A stretch of DNA of 64,000 nt, taken from NCBI GenBank assembly GCA_947243795.1, contig OX365939.1, forward strand, positions 475,001 through 539,000, read 5' to 3'. Source of the DNA: Saccharomyces uvarum (Eukaryota > Ascomycota > Saccharomycetes > Saccharomycetales > Saccharomycetaceae). Of this stretch, positions 41,998 through 50,763 are shown one piece after another (the stretch's first letter is position 1; each line of letters begins with the position of its first letter). The notes below the pieces were generated by a model. The model was not told the origin of the DNA. It worked only from the letters and a program-made list of their open reading frames with translations, and searched no databases. The translations under genes were made by a program, and so were the position numbers.

Positions 41998-43437
41998 ATG
42001 AATTCTCCAACAATGAAGTCAGAACAGCTCACTCCAAAACTTTCACCCATGTCCTTTTGCTTAGATGATCAAAGAAATGCAAACACTTTCCAAAATATAC
42101 TAAACTCACCTACAAAGCTTAAATTGGACACCGGGTCGATTGGTAACTCCCTGCTGTATCCAACTTCACTTTCTAAATTAAGCGAGTTATCGAGAAATGG
42201 CCGTTCCAAACAAAGAAGAGGTTCCGACACTATGAGGTCGGTATCTCCTATTAGGTTCCAATTTTTTAACAACACTCCAAAGATGCTAAAACCCGAGTAT
42301 TTATCTCAAAAAAGCAGTGGCCTTCCATTGTTATCAGCTCTTCTAAAAAATAGCAAACAGACCTCAAAATCGAACTCTAATGAGGATCAGAGCGTAAATC
42401 CTGATCCGCTGAGTATAGAACAAAATATCGTTAAGCAAAGTATCAAGGATAAACTAGAGCAACTGCGCCGACAAGGTTCAGAGCAAGTTGCACAAATTCA
42501 AAAGAAGGAACAACAATCAACGTTGCCCGAGACCAAGGACTATGTTTGTTTGCACACTCCTGAAGCTCCTTTGGAGGATATGCTGGACCATATGATACCA
42601 GAAGTTGATGATAAAGAAAATAGATTTGTCTCAATCGAACCCACTCAGTGCCTGAACACTGAAATAAGCGACTTGCCTAAGGATATGAATTTAGATAACT
42701 TGCCTACAGATAAAAATGGGTTCGTTCAATATGGTTCTAAAAGCAACAATAATAACAGATATAGTTTCATCTCTTCCACTTCGACAGATTATGAACCAGA
42801 GTGGTACGATGGCCAGCAACATATCTCAATGCATATTCCATCGATGATCAATACTGACGAAGCAACCAGTCAAGACAAATCCAATTTGGACATAAAGATT
42901 AAACAGTTGGAACTTGAGATTACTGAATTAAAATTACAAAATGAAAAGCTAGTTCATTCCATGACGACGAACAGATACATTGAAGAAAGGTTCATGCTTG
43001 AGGTTATGAAAGACCCTAGTGTGCACGCACAAAAATCTCAAAGAGATATTGAGAGGAAAGTCAAACAGTTGGAGAAAAAATTTTTCAACTGTAAAAAGGT
43101 CCTCAAAAAATTGACTGAGTCTCCCACAGTAGTGGCTACCTCTACTTCAAAAACTGATGGGAACCCAGCACGGATCCCATGTCCAAAGACCAGACTAGCA
43201 AGAGTTTCTGTTCTGGACCTGAAAAAAATCGAAGAACAGCCAGACTCTTCATCGGGAATCTCATCCGAGGAAGAACATTTTGCCAACGACGATACAAACA
43301 TCAACGAAGAGGTGAATACTGTTGTGTTTGAAGAACGAGCTCCTGCTCTTTCCTCAACACCATCTATGCAGAGCAGAGAAAGCAGAAGAGGATTTCAACT
43401 CAATCTGCCCGTTCAAGTCGATAGCAAGACAAAATAG
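41998..43437 (+). CDS. MMR1: Mmr1, Myo2-mitochondrion adaptor for bud inheritance
   Basis: A 479-residue protein (491 recalled). Mmr1 links mitochondria to the myosin Myo2 so that they are carried into the bud and held there; its mRNA also localises to the bud. The N-terminus MNSPTMKSEQLTPKLSPMSF with the blocks SKLSELSRNGRSKQRRGSDT and MRSVSPIRFQFFNNTPKML is nearly identical to S. cerevisiae and includes many S/T-P sites. Coiled-coil segments lie at about 295-325 (DIKIKQLELEITELKLQNEK) and 345-372. The middle region (about 100-290) is the most divergent. The ATG at 41998 was chosen for its match to the known start. Confidence 0.95.
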   Translation: MNSPTMKSEQLTPKLSPMSFCLDDQRNANTFQNILNSPTKLKLDTGSIGNSLLYPTSLSKLSELSRNGRSKQRRGSDTMRSVSPIRFQFFNNTPKMLKPEYLSQKSSGLPLLSALLKNSKQTSKSNSNEDQSVNPDPLSIEQNIVKQSIKDKLEQLRRQGSEQVAQIQKKEQQSTLPETKDYVCLHTPEAPLEDMLDHMIPEVDDKENRFVSIEPTQCLNTEISDLPKDMNLDNLPTDKNGFVQYGSKSNNNNRYSFISSTSTDYEPEWYDGQQHISMHIPSMINTDEATSQDKSNLDIKIKQLELEITELKLQNEKLVHSMTTNRYIEERFMLEVMKDPSVHAQKSQRDIERKVKQLEKKFFNCKKVLKKLTESPTVVATSTSKTDGNPARIPCPKTRLARVSVLDLKKIEEQPDSSSGISSEEEHFANDDTNINEEVNTVVFEERAPALSSTPSMQSRESRRGFQLNLPVQVDSKTK

Positions 43438-44020
43438 ACCAAAAAAAGCTTAAACTCAACTAATTCATTTCACACATATGTTAATACCGGCACATCTTAT
43501 TCAGAGGATATCGAATCGTATACGGGCGATATCTGGTATGACTCTAATATGCACTTTTTTTCCTGCCTTGAAGTGATTTTTATTTAAAAAGGACTATGAC
43601 TCTCTTGTGGACTTTAGTTTTTATCTTTACAATATCAGATCATTTTACTATTTGGAGATAGTGTTAAGTTACTTTACTAATTCTTCTAAACAAATACCCC
43701 GCTCATATAAGCCCAATAGAAAATCCAGTTACGGTGTGACTGGCGCTATAAATACATACTTTTATATATTGCATCTAAGCTTATACAATCTATACTCAAA
43801 CACATCAACTGACAAAATAATAATAAAAATGAGATAGTTTTTGTTTTATATTAATCAATTAATGACACTTTTTCCAACGGGCCGAAGTTTTTTAATTCCG
43901 AGGCCCATCAAATTGATATTGTATTTGATGATCGGCGAATAAATTTATGTGGAAATGAATAGCTAAACAACCAGGAATATATTTTAGTTGGCAAGCTTAA
44001 AGCGGTTAGATACTTCGATT
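43438..44020. promoter_or_regulatory. PEX13 promoter region with candidate oleate response element
   Basis: The 583-base spacer between MMR1 and PEX13. On the minus strand 43878-43900 fits CGG-N3-TNA-N11-CCG, the oleate response element bound by Oaf1-Pip2 in genes for peroxisomes; it is 121-143 bases before the PEX13 ATG. The rest is AT-rich. An open frame at 43607-43837 starts at GTG and was not called. Confidence 0.5.
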
Positions 44021-45190
44021 ATGTCTACAATATCTTCTACAGCAGCACCACGACCTAAACCTTGGGAAACAAGCGCACCCTTAGATGAACCACGACCTAA
44101 CCCTTCGTCATTGGGAGCGATGATGACTTCGCCCCAGCAGGACTCTAGTCAAAACGAAAGTAATAACAACAACAACAGTTCAAACGAATCTCCCCCTGAA
44201 GCCTTACCGCGGCCTATGGCTTTAAATTCTTCCAGCACGTTTGGAGAACCGAACACAATGCCAGGAATATACGGCAATAGCAATTACAGCATGCCCTACG
44301 ATAACAATCCGTATGGTATGAATTCCGTTTATGGAAACAGCATAGGGAGATATGGATACGGGGGCTCTTACTATGGTAACAACTATGGATCCCTTTATGG
44401 TGGAGGATACGGTGCGGGAACCGGATATGGAATGAATAATGGCAATGGACTAGGGGAGTCAACAAAGGCCACATTTCAATTAATAGAAAGCCTGATAGGA
44501 GCAGTGACAGGGTTTGCCCAAATGCTAGAATCCACATATATGGCGACACACAACTCTTTCTTCACCATGATATCAGTAGCAGAACAGTTTGGTAACTTGA
44601 AGGAAATGTTAGGTTCATTTTTTGGGATTTTCGCTATAATGAAGTTTCTTAAGAAAGCTCTCTATCATGCTAGCAAAGGTAGAATAGGAACACCACCCGA
44701 ACAAGTCGTGAGCCCTGGGGAAGATAAAAATAAATTAATTGAAGATTTTCAAAAGTTTAATGATACAGGCTCAGCAAATCCAAATGGCAAAGCTGCAAGA
44801 AGAAAAATATCATGGAAACCGTTAATATTTTTTTTAATGGCCGTATTTGGTTTCCCATACTTGCTAAACAAATTTATTGCTAAAGTACAGAACTCTGGAG
44901 CCATACAGGCATCACAAGGAAATGGTGATGAGCCTATTGATCCCTCCAAGTTGGAATTTGCTAGAGCATTATATGACTTCATTCCAGAGAATCCGCAAAT
45001 GGAGGTTGCTTTGAAAAAGGGTGATTTAATGGCTATTTTAAGTAAGAAGGATCCCCTCGGTAAGGATTCTGACTGGTGGAAAGTAAGGACAAAAAACGGT
45101 AGTATTGGTTACATTCCCTATAACTACATCGAGATTATAAAAAGGCGGAACAAAATTGAGCATGTTAATGACGAATTGTCTACACATTAG
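44021..45190 (+). CDS. PEX13: Pex13, peroxisomal import docking protein
   Basis: A 389-residue peroxisomal membrane protein (386 recalled), part of the docking complex with Pex14 and Pex17. Its N-terminal region, about 90-145, is rich in Tyr and Gly (IGRYGYGGSYYGNNYGSLYG), the segment proposed to form a phase-like import pore. Membrane-embedded hydrophobic stretches lie at about 190-215 and 267-287. The C-terminal SH3 domain (about 310-375; ARALYDF, DWWKV and GYIPYNYIEI) binds Pex14 and Pex5. The ATG at 44021 gives MSTISSTAAPRPKPWE; S. cerevisiae appears to begin three residues later. An oleate response element candidate lies just upstream. Confidence 0.96.
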   Translation: MSTISSTAAPRPKPWETSAPLDEPRPNPSSLGAMMTSPQQDSSQNESNNNNNSSNESPPEALPRPMALNSSSTFGEPNTMPGIYGNSNYSMPYDNNPYGMNSVYGNSIGRYGYGGSYYGNNYGSLYGGGYGAGTGYGMNNGNGLGESTKATFQLIESLIGAVTGFAQMLESTYMATHNSFFTMISVAEQFGNLKEMLGSFFGIFAIMKFLKKALYHASKGRIGTPPEQVVSPGEDKNKLIEDFQKFNDTGSANPNGKAARRKISWKPLIFFLMAVFGFPYLLNKFIAKVQNSGAIQASQGNGDEPIDPSKLEFARALYDFIPENPQMEVALKKGDLMAILSKKDPLGKDSDWWKVRTKNGSIGYIPYNYIEIIKRRNKIEHVNDELSTH

Positions 45191-45542
45191 TACAACGATA
45201 TTAATATATACATATTTACATATTTACATACATATCATTAATGTTTACAATAATATGAAAAATTTAAGCAGCAGCAAGAGGGAAAATATTTGACCTGACG
45301 ACAAATAACGTTGTAAAAACGCATTATTTCCTGCATTTAAGTACTCTAATTTCTCACGCACACGTACACATATGTATCTCTATATATGAGGGGGAGCCTA
45401 TAGATACGGGTATATATATTCGCGATGTAGAAGAAATAGTGATATGGGGATATCTAAGGCTTGTAACGTACCGTCTTCTTCCATATTTTTAACAAACAAA
45501 AGGAGCGGAGAAATTTATCATAGCAAAAAATGGAGAAGTAGA
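45191..45542. other. PEX13-HCR1 convergent spacer
   Basis: A 352-base gap with TACATATT-type repeats near 45205-45235 and TATATA runs near 45385-45420. Probably two facing 3' ends; no gene seen. Confidence 0.55.
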
Positions 45543-46340
45543 TTACATGAAGTCGTCATCAGCAAAATCGAAATCGTCGGTGGCACCCATATCGAAATCT
45601 TGATCTTTCTTGAATGCACCACCCAAGTTGGTCTTACCTTTAGCCTTTTTCTTACCGGCACCGCCAGTAGCGGTGCCGCCTCTGACACGGGCCAAACGAG
45701 CTTGTCTCTCTTCTCTTTCTTTTTCTTTAATCAAGACATTCAAAGTAGCTACCGTCTGTCTGATAGACTCAATGGACATTGGCTTTGCTACATCTCTAAT
45801 CAAATCAATGGCTAATGATGAAGAATAGTTTAGTGGAGATTTGCTGTTCATGGGGGCAATAGCGGTGGATAAGGCCTTTCTTAAATCTTGGTATTCCTTC
45901 TTTGTTTCAGCGGTAAACAGTGGATGCGTTTCAATAGGTGTATCCTTGGTAAAAGCTGGTCTCCTTAAAGCTACTTCCTCTTGTTCCTTTTGTAAAGCAC
46001 GGGCCCTTGGGTGTTCTTCAGCGACACCTAAACCAGCAAACAAGTCGGCAGCGTTGTTCAGATCGGACTCTATTTCAGCCTTCTTGATCAACTCTTTACG
46101 GGTCTTTTCGTCTAACGTGTCTATATCCAATAGGACTTTATCAACGGAGGATTCTTTGCCTTTCTTAGCCTTATTTGGTTGCGCTTTCTTTGGCTTTGGA
46201 GCAGGTTGCTTTTCTTCCTCTACAGCATCCCAAGATTGCATGACAGGCTCGTCGTCTCCTAGTTCAGCATCCCATGAGTCCATTAGAACGGTGTCATCGT
46301 TACCCATGGAACCGTTGATAGCTTCGTCGTCCCAAGACAT
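45543..46340 (-). CDS. HCR1: Hcr1, eIF3j subunit
   Basis: A 265-residue eIF3j, the same length as recalled. It helps eIF3 bind 40S subunits, takes part in start-codon selection and in ribosome recycling with Rli1, and also promotes 20S pre-rRNA processing. The start [20 protein letters not shown] is the acidic N-terminal motif that binds eIF3b. The central region has helices and a Lys/Ala-rich linker; the C-terminal tail ([14 protein letters not shown]) is acidic. Codon bias is high. It converges with PEX13. Confidence 0.96.
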   Translation of the reverse strand: MSWDDEAINGSMGNDDTVLMDSWDAELGDDEPVMQSWDAVEEEKQPAPKPKKAQPNKAKKGKESSVDKVLLDIDTLDEKTRKELIKKAEIESDLNNAADLFAGLGVAEEHPRARALQKEQEEVALRRPAFTKDTPIETHPLFTAETKKEYQDLRKALSTAIAPMNSKSPLNYSSSLAIDLIRDVAKPMSIESIRQTVATLNVLIKEKEREERQARLARVRGGTATGGAGKKKAKGKTNLGGAFKKDQDFDMGATDDFDFADDDFM

Positions 46341-46768
46341 TATTGTTAAAATTTTCTAAGTTTTTTTTAGGCAGGCTTTGATCAGAATATAATACGTACT
46401 GCAGTACCAAAGGAAAATAGACCTAATCTGAAATGGACGTTAAAGAATAACGGATTCTGCAAGTTATAATTCCTTGATGAGCACGTCTCACCTAGTTAAT
46501 TTGAAAAAAAAAGTCGAGGAAAGTCGAAAAAACAGGTGTATTCGTCGGATATGACATAGTGACGACTATGTTATTTGTATTAGTGACATTAGCTATAGGA
46601 GCTTAACAGCAGATTATTGAAATAAATAATTATGTATGTGGAGTATATTAAGTGTGGTTGGTTAACATCTATTTACAATTTTAAAAACAGGCTAAATGCG
46701 AACCTATCTTGTTTCTCAGTTTTTTGTTCGGTTCGAATTGTGTCCTTATCATATTTTTGGATCGGGTA
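46341..46768. other. HCR1 promoter and UPS1 3' spacer
   Basis: A 428-base spacer. A 7-base inverted repeat ACATAGT-GACG-ACTATGT lies at 46554-46571, and AAGTCGA is repeated at 46512 and 46522. No known site recognised. Confidence 0.5.
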
Positions 46769-47296
46769 CTAAAATCGAGCATTCCTCGCCTCTTCAAATC
46801 TTTGAATGACAAAAGCCATGCCCATCCTGCTTTTCTTCACGTTTTCATCGAATTTGGTGCGCGACCAATCTTCCACTTTGAATTTTATGCCCATATTGAA
46901 ACCGCTAGAAAACTTCACCTGGCTGTCTGCTATTGTGCTACTTGTAGCGCTGTCAAACTGGTAGGTTGTGTACTCTTCCACCGTCATAATCCCTGTATGG
47001 TCCAGGTTTCTGGTATACGTCTTCATGGTGGAGTTAGCGGGATTCACTACGGAAACCTCGATTATCCACGACTCTGATATGCCTCTCAAAAAGGGCTTGA
47101 CCCAGGTTGGTAACTTGCCCGACTTCTTCAGCAGCCTCGTCGTGCGCAAATTCCCCTCCTGGTCTATTTTCCTTGATATCGTGTCTATAGAAAGCACATG
47201 GGGGGAATATGGATTGGGGTACCTGTTAAAGAAGGCGCGCGAAACAGAGGCGAAATCAGTAGGGAATATGTGCGTACTTCTGTGTAAAAGGACCAT
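46769..47296 (-). CDS. UPS1: Ups1, PRELI-family phosphatidic acid transfer protein
   Basis: A 175-residue PRELI/MSF1-domain protein, the same length as recalled. With Mdm35 it moves phosphatidic acid from the outer to the inner mitochondrial membrane for cardiolipin synthesis. The start MVLLHRSTHIFPTDFASVSR, then RYPNPYSPHVLSIDTISRKI, matches the family, and KVEDWSRTKFDENVKKSRMG parallels the conserved block near the end of Ups2. The domain fills the protein. UPS2 is the paralogue at the other end of this window and has an opposing effect on phospholipid balance. Confidence 0.96.
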   Translation of the reverse strand: MVLLHRSTHIFPTDFASVSRAFFNRYPNPYSPHVLSIDTISRKIDQEGNLRTTRLLKKSGKLPTWVKPFLRGISESWIIEVSVVNPANSTMKTYTRNLDHTGIMTVEEYTTYQFDSATSSTIADSQVKFSSGFNMGIKFKVEDWSRTKFDENVKKSRMGMAFVIQRFEEARNARF

Positions 47297-47570
47297 TGCT
47301 GCTCGTTAGGACTTCTCACTACCTTGTTCCAAAAAAAAAACTCTTGTCAAACACTATTACTCATCTATCAATCATTTTTTTTTTTAATAGCTTATTATTT
47401 CAGGGAGCGTGCGACACTGCGGAGTGGAAGTTTTTCGCATAAAAGAAAAAAAACACTAGGCAGGATAAGAACAATAGTCACACCATTGGTGTGTGGAGAA
47501 AAGGTGGCAGATAAAGAGGTTGTAGGATGCAGATGTATTTGATGTGTCTATGTAGAATTACTTATATGTC

Positions 47571-48332
47571 CTATAACAAGATTGCCCCGACGGCGAATGC
47601 TCCCGCACCGTAAGCGATGTGGGCTCCTCCAAAAGCTCCGTTGGTCGAGCTGGAGTTTACGGAGGCTACTTTAGCGTTGACCGTGGTCTTATATGTGGTG
47701 GTCAGTGTCTCCGTCTGGGAACCAGAGGTGGTTACATAAGCCGATTTGACAGTGCTTACTACCTTAGAGCTCGATGCTGACGATGATCCACTTGAAGAAG
47801 CTGTGCTGCCCGTTGTAGTGGAGGATGTAGCGGAGGATGTAGAGGAGGATGGTAGCCACCAAACAGTGGATGTATATGATTGGCCTAACGAGTTTGTCGT
47901 GGTTACTACGGTGATTGGCCCGTCTGTTGTTGTTGTGCTGGAGGAGGCAGAGCTGGTACTTTTCCCTGACGTCTCGCTGGTGGGCTCCACGGACGCGGTT
48001 GATGTCGAGGTAGCAGCGGAGTTGCTTTCTGCCACCCACCACACGTACTGTGTGGTCGTTTTCCCCTGTGCATCGGTGGTCACTATAGTGCTACTGGGAG
48101 CCACGGCGTAGGTATTGCTGACGACGTTGCTGGTTTGCACTAGGCTCGCCTCTGTAGACACTGCTTTTGATGTGCTTTCCTGGGCGTTTGCGGAGACGGC
48201 AGATGTGGACTTCTGAGAGCTCGAGCTTTTTTGGGAGCTGACGTCAGAGACCTGGCCATCTAAGGAGCCGGAATCCTTCTGAGCAATGGCTAGGGAGGCT
48301 AATGAAGCGAATAATATGAAACTGGTTTTCAT
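47571..48332 (-). CDS. NCW2: Ncw2, GPI-anchored cell wall protein
   Basis: A 253-residue Ser/Thr-rich protein. MKTSFILFASLASLAIA is a signal peptide, with cleavage likely before QKDSG. The middle is dominated by Ser, Thr and Val with two related segments: TQYVWWVAESN and YTSTVWWLPSS, each preceded by a similar VTT-type block, a short internal repeat. The C-terminus has small residues followed by a hydrophobic stretch (AYGAGAFAVGAILL), a GPI-attachment signal. In S. cerevisiae Ncw2 is a wall protein that helps organise glucan and responds to cell-wall stress (from memory). Minus-strand TATATAAA near 48420 is a likely TATA box. Confidence 0.93.
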   Translation of the reverse strand: MKTSFILFASLASLAIAQKDSGSLDGQVSDVSSQKSSSSQKSTSAVSANAQESTSKAVSTEASLVQTSNVVSNTYAVAPSSTIVTTDAQGKTTTQYVWWVAESNSAATSTSTASVEPTSETSGKSTSSASSSTTTTDGPITVVTTTNSLGQSYTSTVWWLPSSSTSSATSSTTTGSTASSSGSSSASSSKVVSTVKSAYVTTSGSQTETLTTTYKTTVNAKVASVNSSSTNGAFGGAHIAYGAGAFAVGAILL

Positions 48333-48728
48333 CTTGTCTTGTGTTAAGTGTTTGGTTTACTTTTTGCTTCCCTTAGAATATTAGATACCTAAGCTCAAGA
48401 AAAGAAGACATTACTTGTGTATTTATATAAGTTTACTAGCATTCATAACCCAGTAGGCTTTTTTTACTTCGCCACTTGCCAAGAATAAATTTGACTTTCC
48501 AAGCCCACTTGAATATCAGATCTGGTGACAATGGTGATTTCTTCATCTATTTTCGGAATTTCTGTGGAGGCTGACACTTTGAAACCAGCCTCTGCATTTA
48601 TTATTTTTTTCTGCGGCGCTTAGTTAAGCGGAAGGGGAGATATTTCAAGTTCGAGAAACTATACATAAACAAACTTTGTTGATTGTGTACACATAGCTAT
48701 ATACGCACTAACTTTACAAAACTACCAC
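48333..48728. other. NCW2 promoter and NMT1 3' spacer
   Basis: A 396-base spacer with a TATA-like element facing NCW2 near 48420 and a 6-base inverted repeat CGCTTA-GT-TAAGCG at 48617-48630. Nothing else recognised. Confidence 0.5.
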
Positions 48729-50096
48729 TCAAAGCATGACGACACCGATATTACTACGCTTGTCAACGTCATTCGTGTTGTCACGATTCAAACCGCCGGT
48801 TATCGGGTTTGCTCTGTAGTTGAACAGGTAGAAGTTTAAGAACCCGTCACCAGGCCCGAATTTCAAATCGTCCAGGAAAAGTGTATTATCTTGCGAGGTC
48901 AAGGCGTTAAAAACGTCCATGTTGGCGTTCTTGGCCAAGATGCATGCGTCGTAAATCAACTCGCCCAATCTTTTTTTCAACGCCTTCGTAGCTTTTGGAT
49001 CGAACCTGTCTTTGAATTGGAAATCGGCATCTGTAGCATAATAATACAAGTACCCAATACCCAGCTCCTTATAACTCTTGTTATTTAGGATCGTGAACGG
49101 CAATGAGTAGAACGAAAAGAAATCCGTGATTTTTCCATCTGGCTGCTCAACCACGTACGAAAAGACCACTTGTTTCTCCAAGGGCAACGATGCCTCACCA
49201 ATGAAATAATGTTTGAATTCTTCCTTAGTGAAAATTTGAATCAAGTCGAATCTCGATTGGTATTTGTTGAACAGGTCAAAGACTTGCTCAATGTCTTCTT
49301 CCTTTAACTTTCTCAAGCCGGCGATTTTTGTCTTGCTTGGCAATGCGTTCTCGGCAATCATATCTTCCTCTGTGTATCCATCTGGTAAACCTGTGAAGTC
49401 TACTTCATAAAGTTTTTTCCAGTTTAGGGGACGATGAGTGTAACGACAAGTACTCACGGGAGCTGGTAATACGACACCTGCTGTATACAATGCATGCCAG
49501 ATGTCGCATTTGTTAACCCGCCTGGTGATTTCTTTGATTAGGACAGGCGTCAATCTCTTGGATCTTAGTTGCTTGTGGACGCATAAGAAATTGATTTCTA
49601 CGCTAGGTATTTCTTTACCTCTGACGCCCAGAGTTACTGGGATGGCTGAAATGAAGGCAACCAACTTCTGTGTTTCTCTAACACGAACACCAATATGCCA
49701 TTCTTTTATCCAGCCAGGGCTCTTCAATGCCCAGTTGAAAAACTCTTTAGTGTAATTGAATCTAAAACCTGCATCACGATCTTCGACGTAGTTTTCATTT
49801 AGTAGGACAAAAACATCTTCCAGTTCCTTCTTGTTGTCTACATCAATGTGACACCATTCAAAGCTAGACAATAAGGGCAACGGCTTATCAGAAATGTCTT
49901 CCGATGTCTTTGCTTCATCAATAGGGCCTTCTTCCTCCACTTTTTCGTCGAAGTCTTTGACTGGCTGGGTCCTCCAGAATTTATGGTCTTTCATAGCCTT
50001 TTTCTGCTCTTGAGTGAATTTGGAAGTGTCTCCATTGTTTAATTGTAGTAACTTTAACAAATTCTCTAGTTTTTTGGATTTATCTTCTTCTGACAT
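48729..50096 (-). CDS. NMT1: Nmt1, N-myristoyltransferase
   Basis: A 455-residue enzyme that attaches myristate to N-terminal glycines of proteins such as Arf and Vps15; essential. The protein is two GNAT folds. NFLCVHKQLRSKRLTPVLIK forms the myristoyl-CoA site, and the peptide-site block APVSTCRYTHRPLN follows. The C-terminal Leu (NIGVVML) supplies the carboxylate that acts as catalytic base, so the intact C-terminus matters. Length is identical to that recalled in S. cerevisiae. It is divergent from PWP1. Confidence 0.97.
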   Translation of the reverse strand: MSEEDKSKKLENLLKLLQLNNGDTSKFTQEQKKAMKDHKFWRTQPVKDFDEKVEEEGPIDEAKTSEDISDKPLPLLSSFEWCHIDVDNKKELEDVFVLLNENYVEDRDAGFRFNYTKEFFNWALKSPGWIKEWHIGVRVRETQKLVAFISAIPVTLGVRGKEIPSVEINFLCVHKQLRSKRLTPVLIKEITRRVNKCDIWHALYTAGVVLPAPVSTCRYTHRPLNWKKLYEVDFTGLPDGYTEEDMIAENALPSKTKIAGLRKLKEEDIEQVFDLFNKYQSRFDLIQIFTKEEFKHYFIGEASLPLEKQVVFSYVVEQPDGKITDFFSFYSLPFTILNNKSYKELGIGYLYYYATDADFQFKDRFDPKATKALKKRLGELIYDACILAKNANMDVFNALTSQDNTLFLDDLKFGPGDGFLNFYLFNYRANPITGGLNRDNTNDVDKRSNIGVVML

Positions 50097-50763
50097 TTCT
50101 AAGACACAGTTACTGCCTAATAGTAATGCCGTACATTGTCAAGAATTGCTGAATACAAACTCTATATATGCTTGAGAGTGCGCAACATTTACCTTCTTAA
50201 GTTATAGTAAACGAAAGTTATCATGAGCAACGGCTGAAATAAGTGCTTTCTACTATTTAATGACACTACTTTTTCAAAAAGCTTAAGGAAACTCCTCATT
50301 GCAAGAACGGTCGATACGTAATTACACAACTACAATTGCACTGTCAAATGCTTTGCAATATGCCACCTTTAGTCAGATTTTTTGAAGAGATTTCGGGGAA
50401 ATCTACCGTATTCTCCTTCAAAACAAAGATTATTGCTGTACAGTAATCACGAGCGTAAACGTACAAACAGGAAAGAAACATTCCATTCCCACCTTTCCAC
50501 TCTACCTACTTGACACTATCCCATGCGCCGTTATAAAGTAATACCATATAGCCTTATGTACCTCTATCGGACGGGGTAACGCACTTTTTTCTTTTTGCCT
50601 TTGAAAAAAAAAAAGTGAAAAATTTATCTCGATGAGCTGAGATGAGCTTGGAAAAAGCATAGAGTTTATAATATAAAATAAGTCATAGCAAGGGTTTCTT
50701 AGACTGGTAGTATTACACTTGTTTTATTTGGAAGTTTTTAAAGGGGAAAAACGTAAATAATCG
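50097..50763. promoter_or_regulatory. NMT1/PWP1 divergent promoter with PAC and RRPE motifs
   Basis: A 667-base spacer. TGAAAAATTT at 50616-50625 (RRPE-like) is followed by CGATGAGCT at 50630-50638 and GATGAGCT at 50641-50648, two PAC cores, about 115-150 bases before the PWP1 ATG. This is the usual arrangement in ribosome-biogenesis promoters. The NMT1 side shows nothing I recognise. Confidence 0.8.

Noticed and set aside
43607-43837. 76-codon frame between MMR1 and PEX13
   Set aside because: It starts at GTG, is low-complexity Tyr/Ser-rich and lies in the PEX13 promoter; no homologue recognised.
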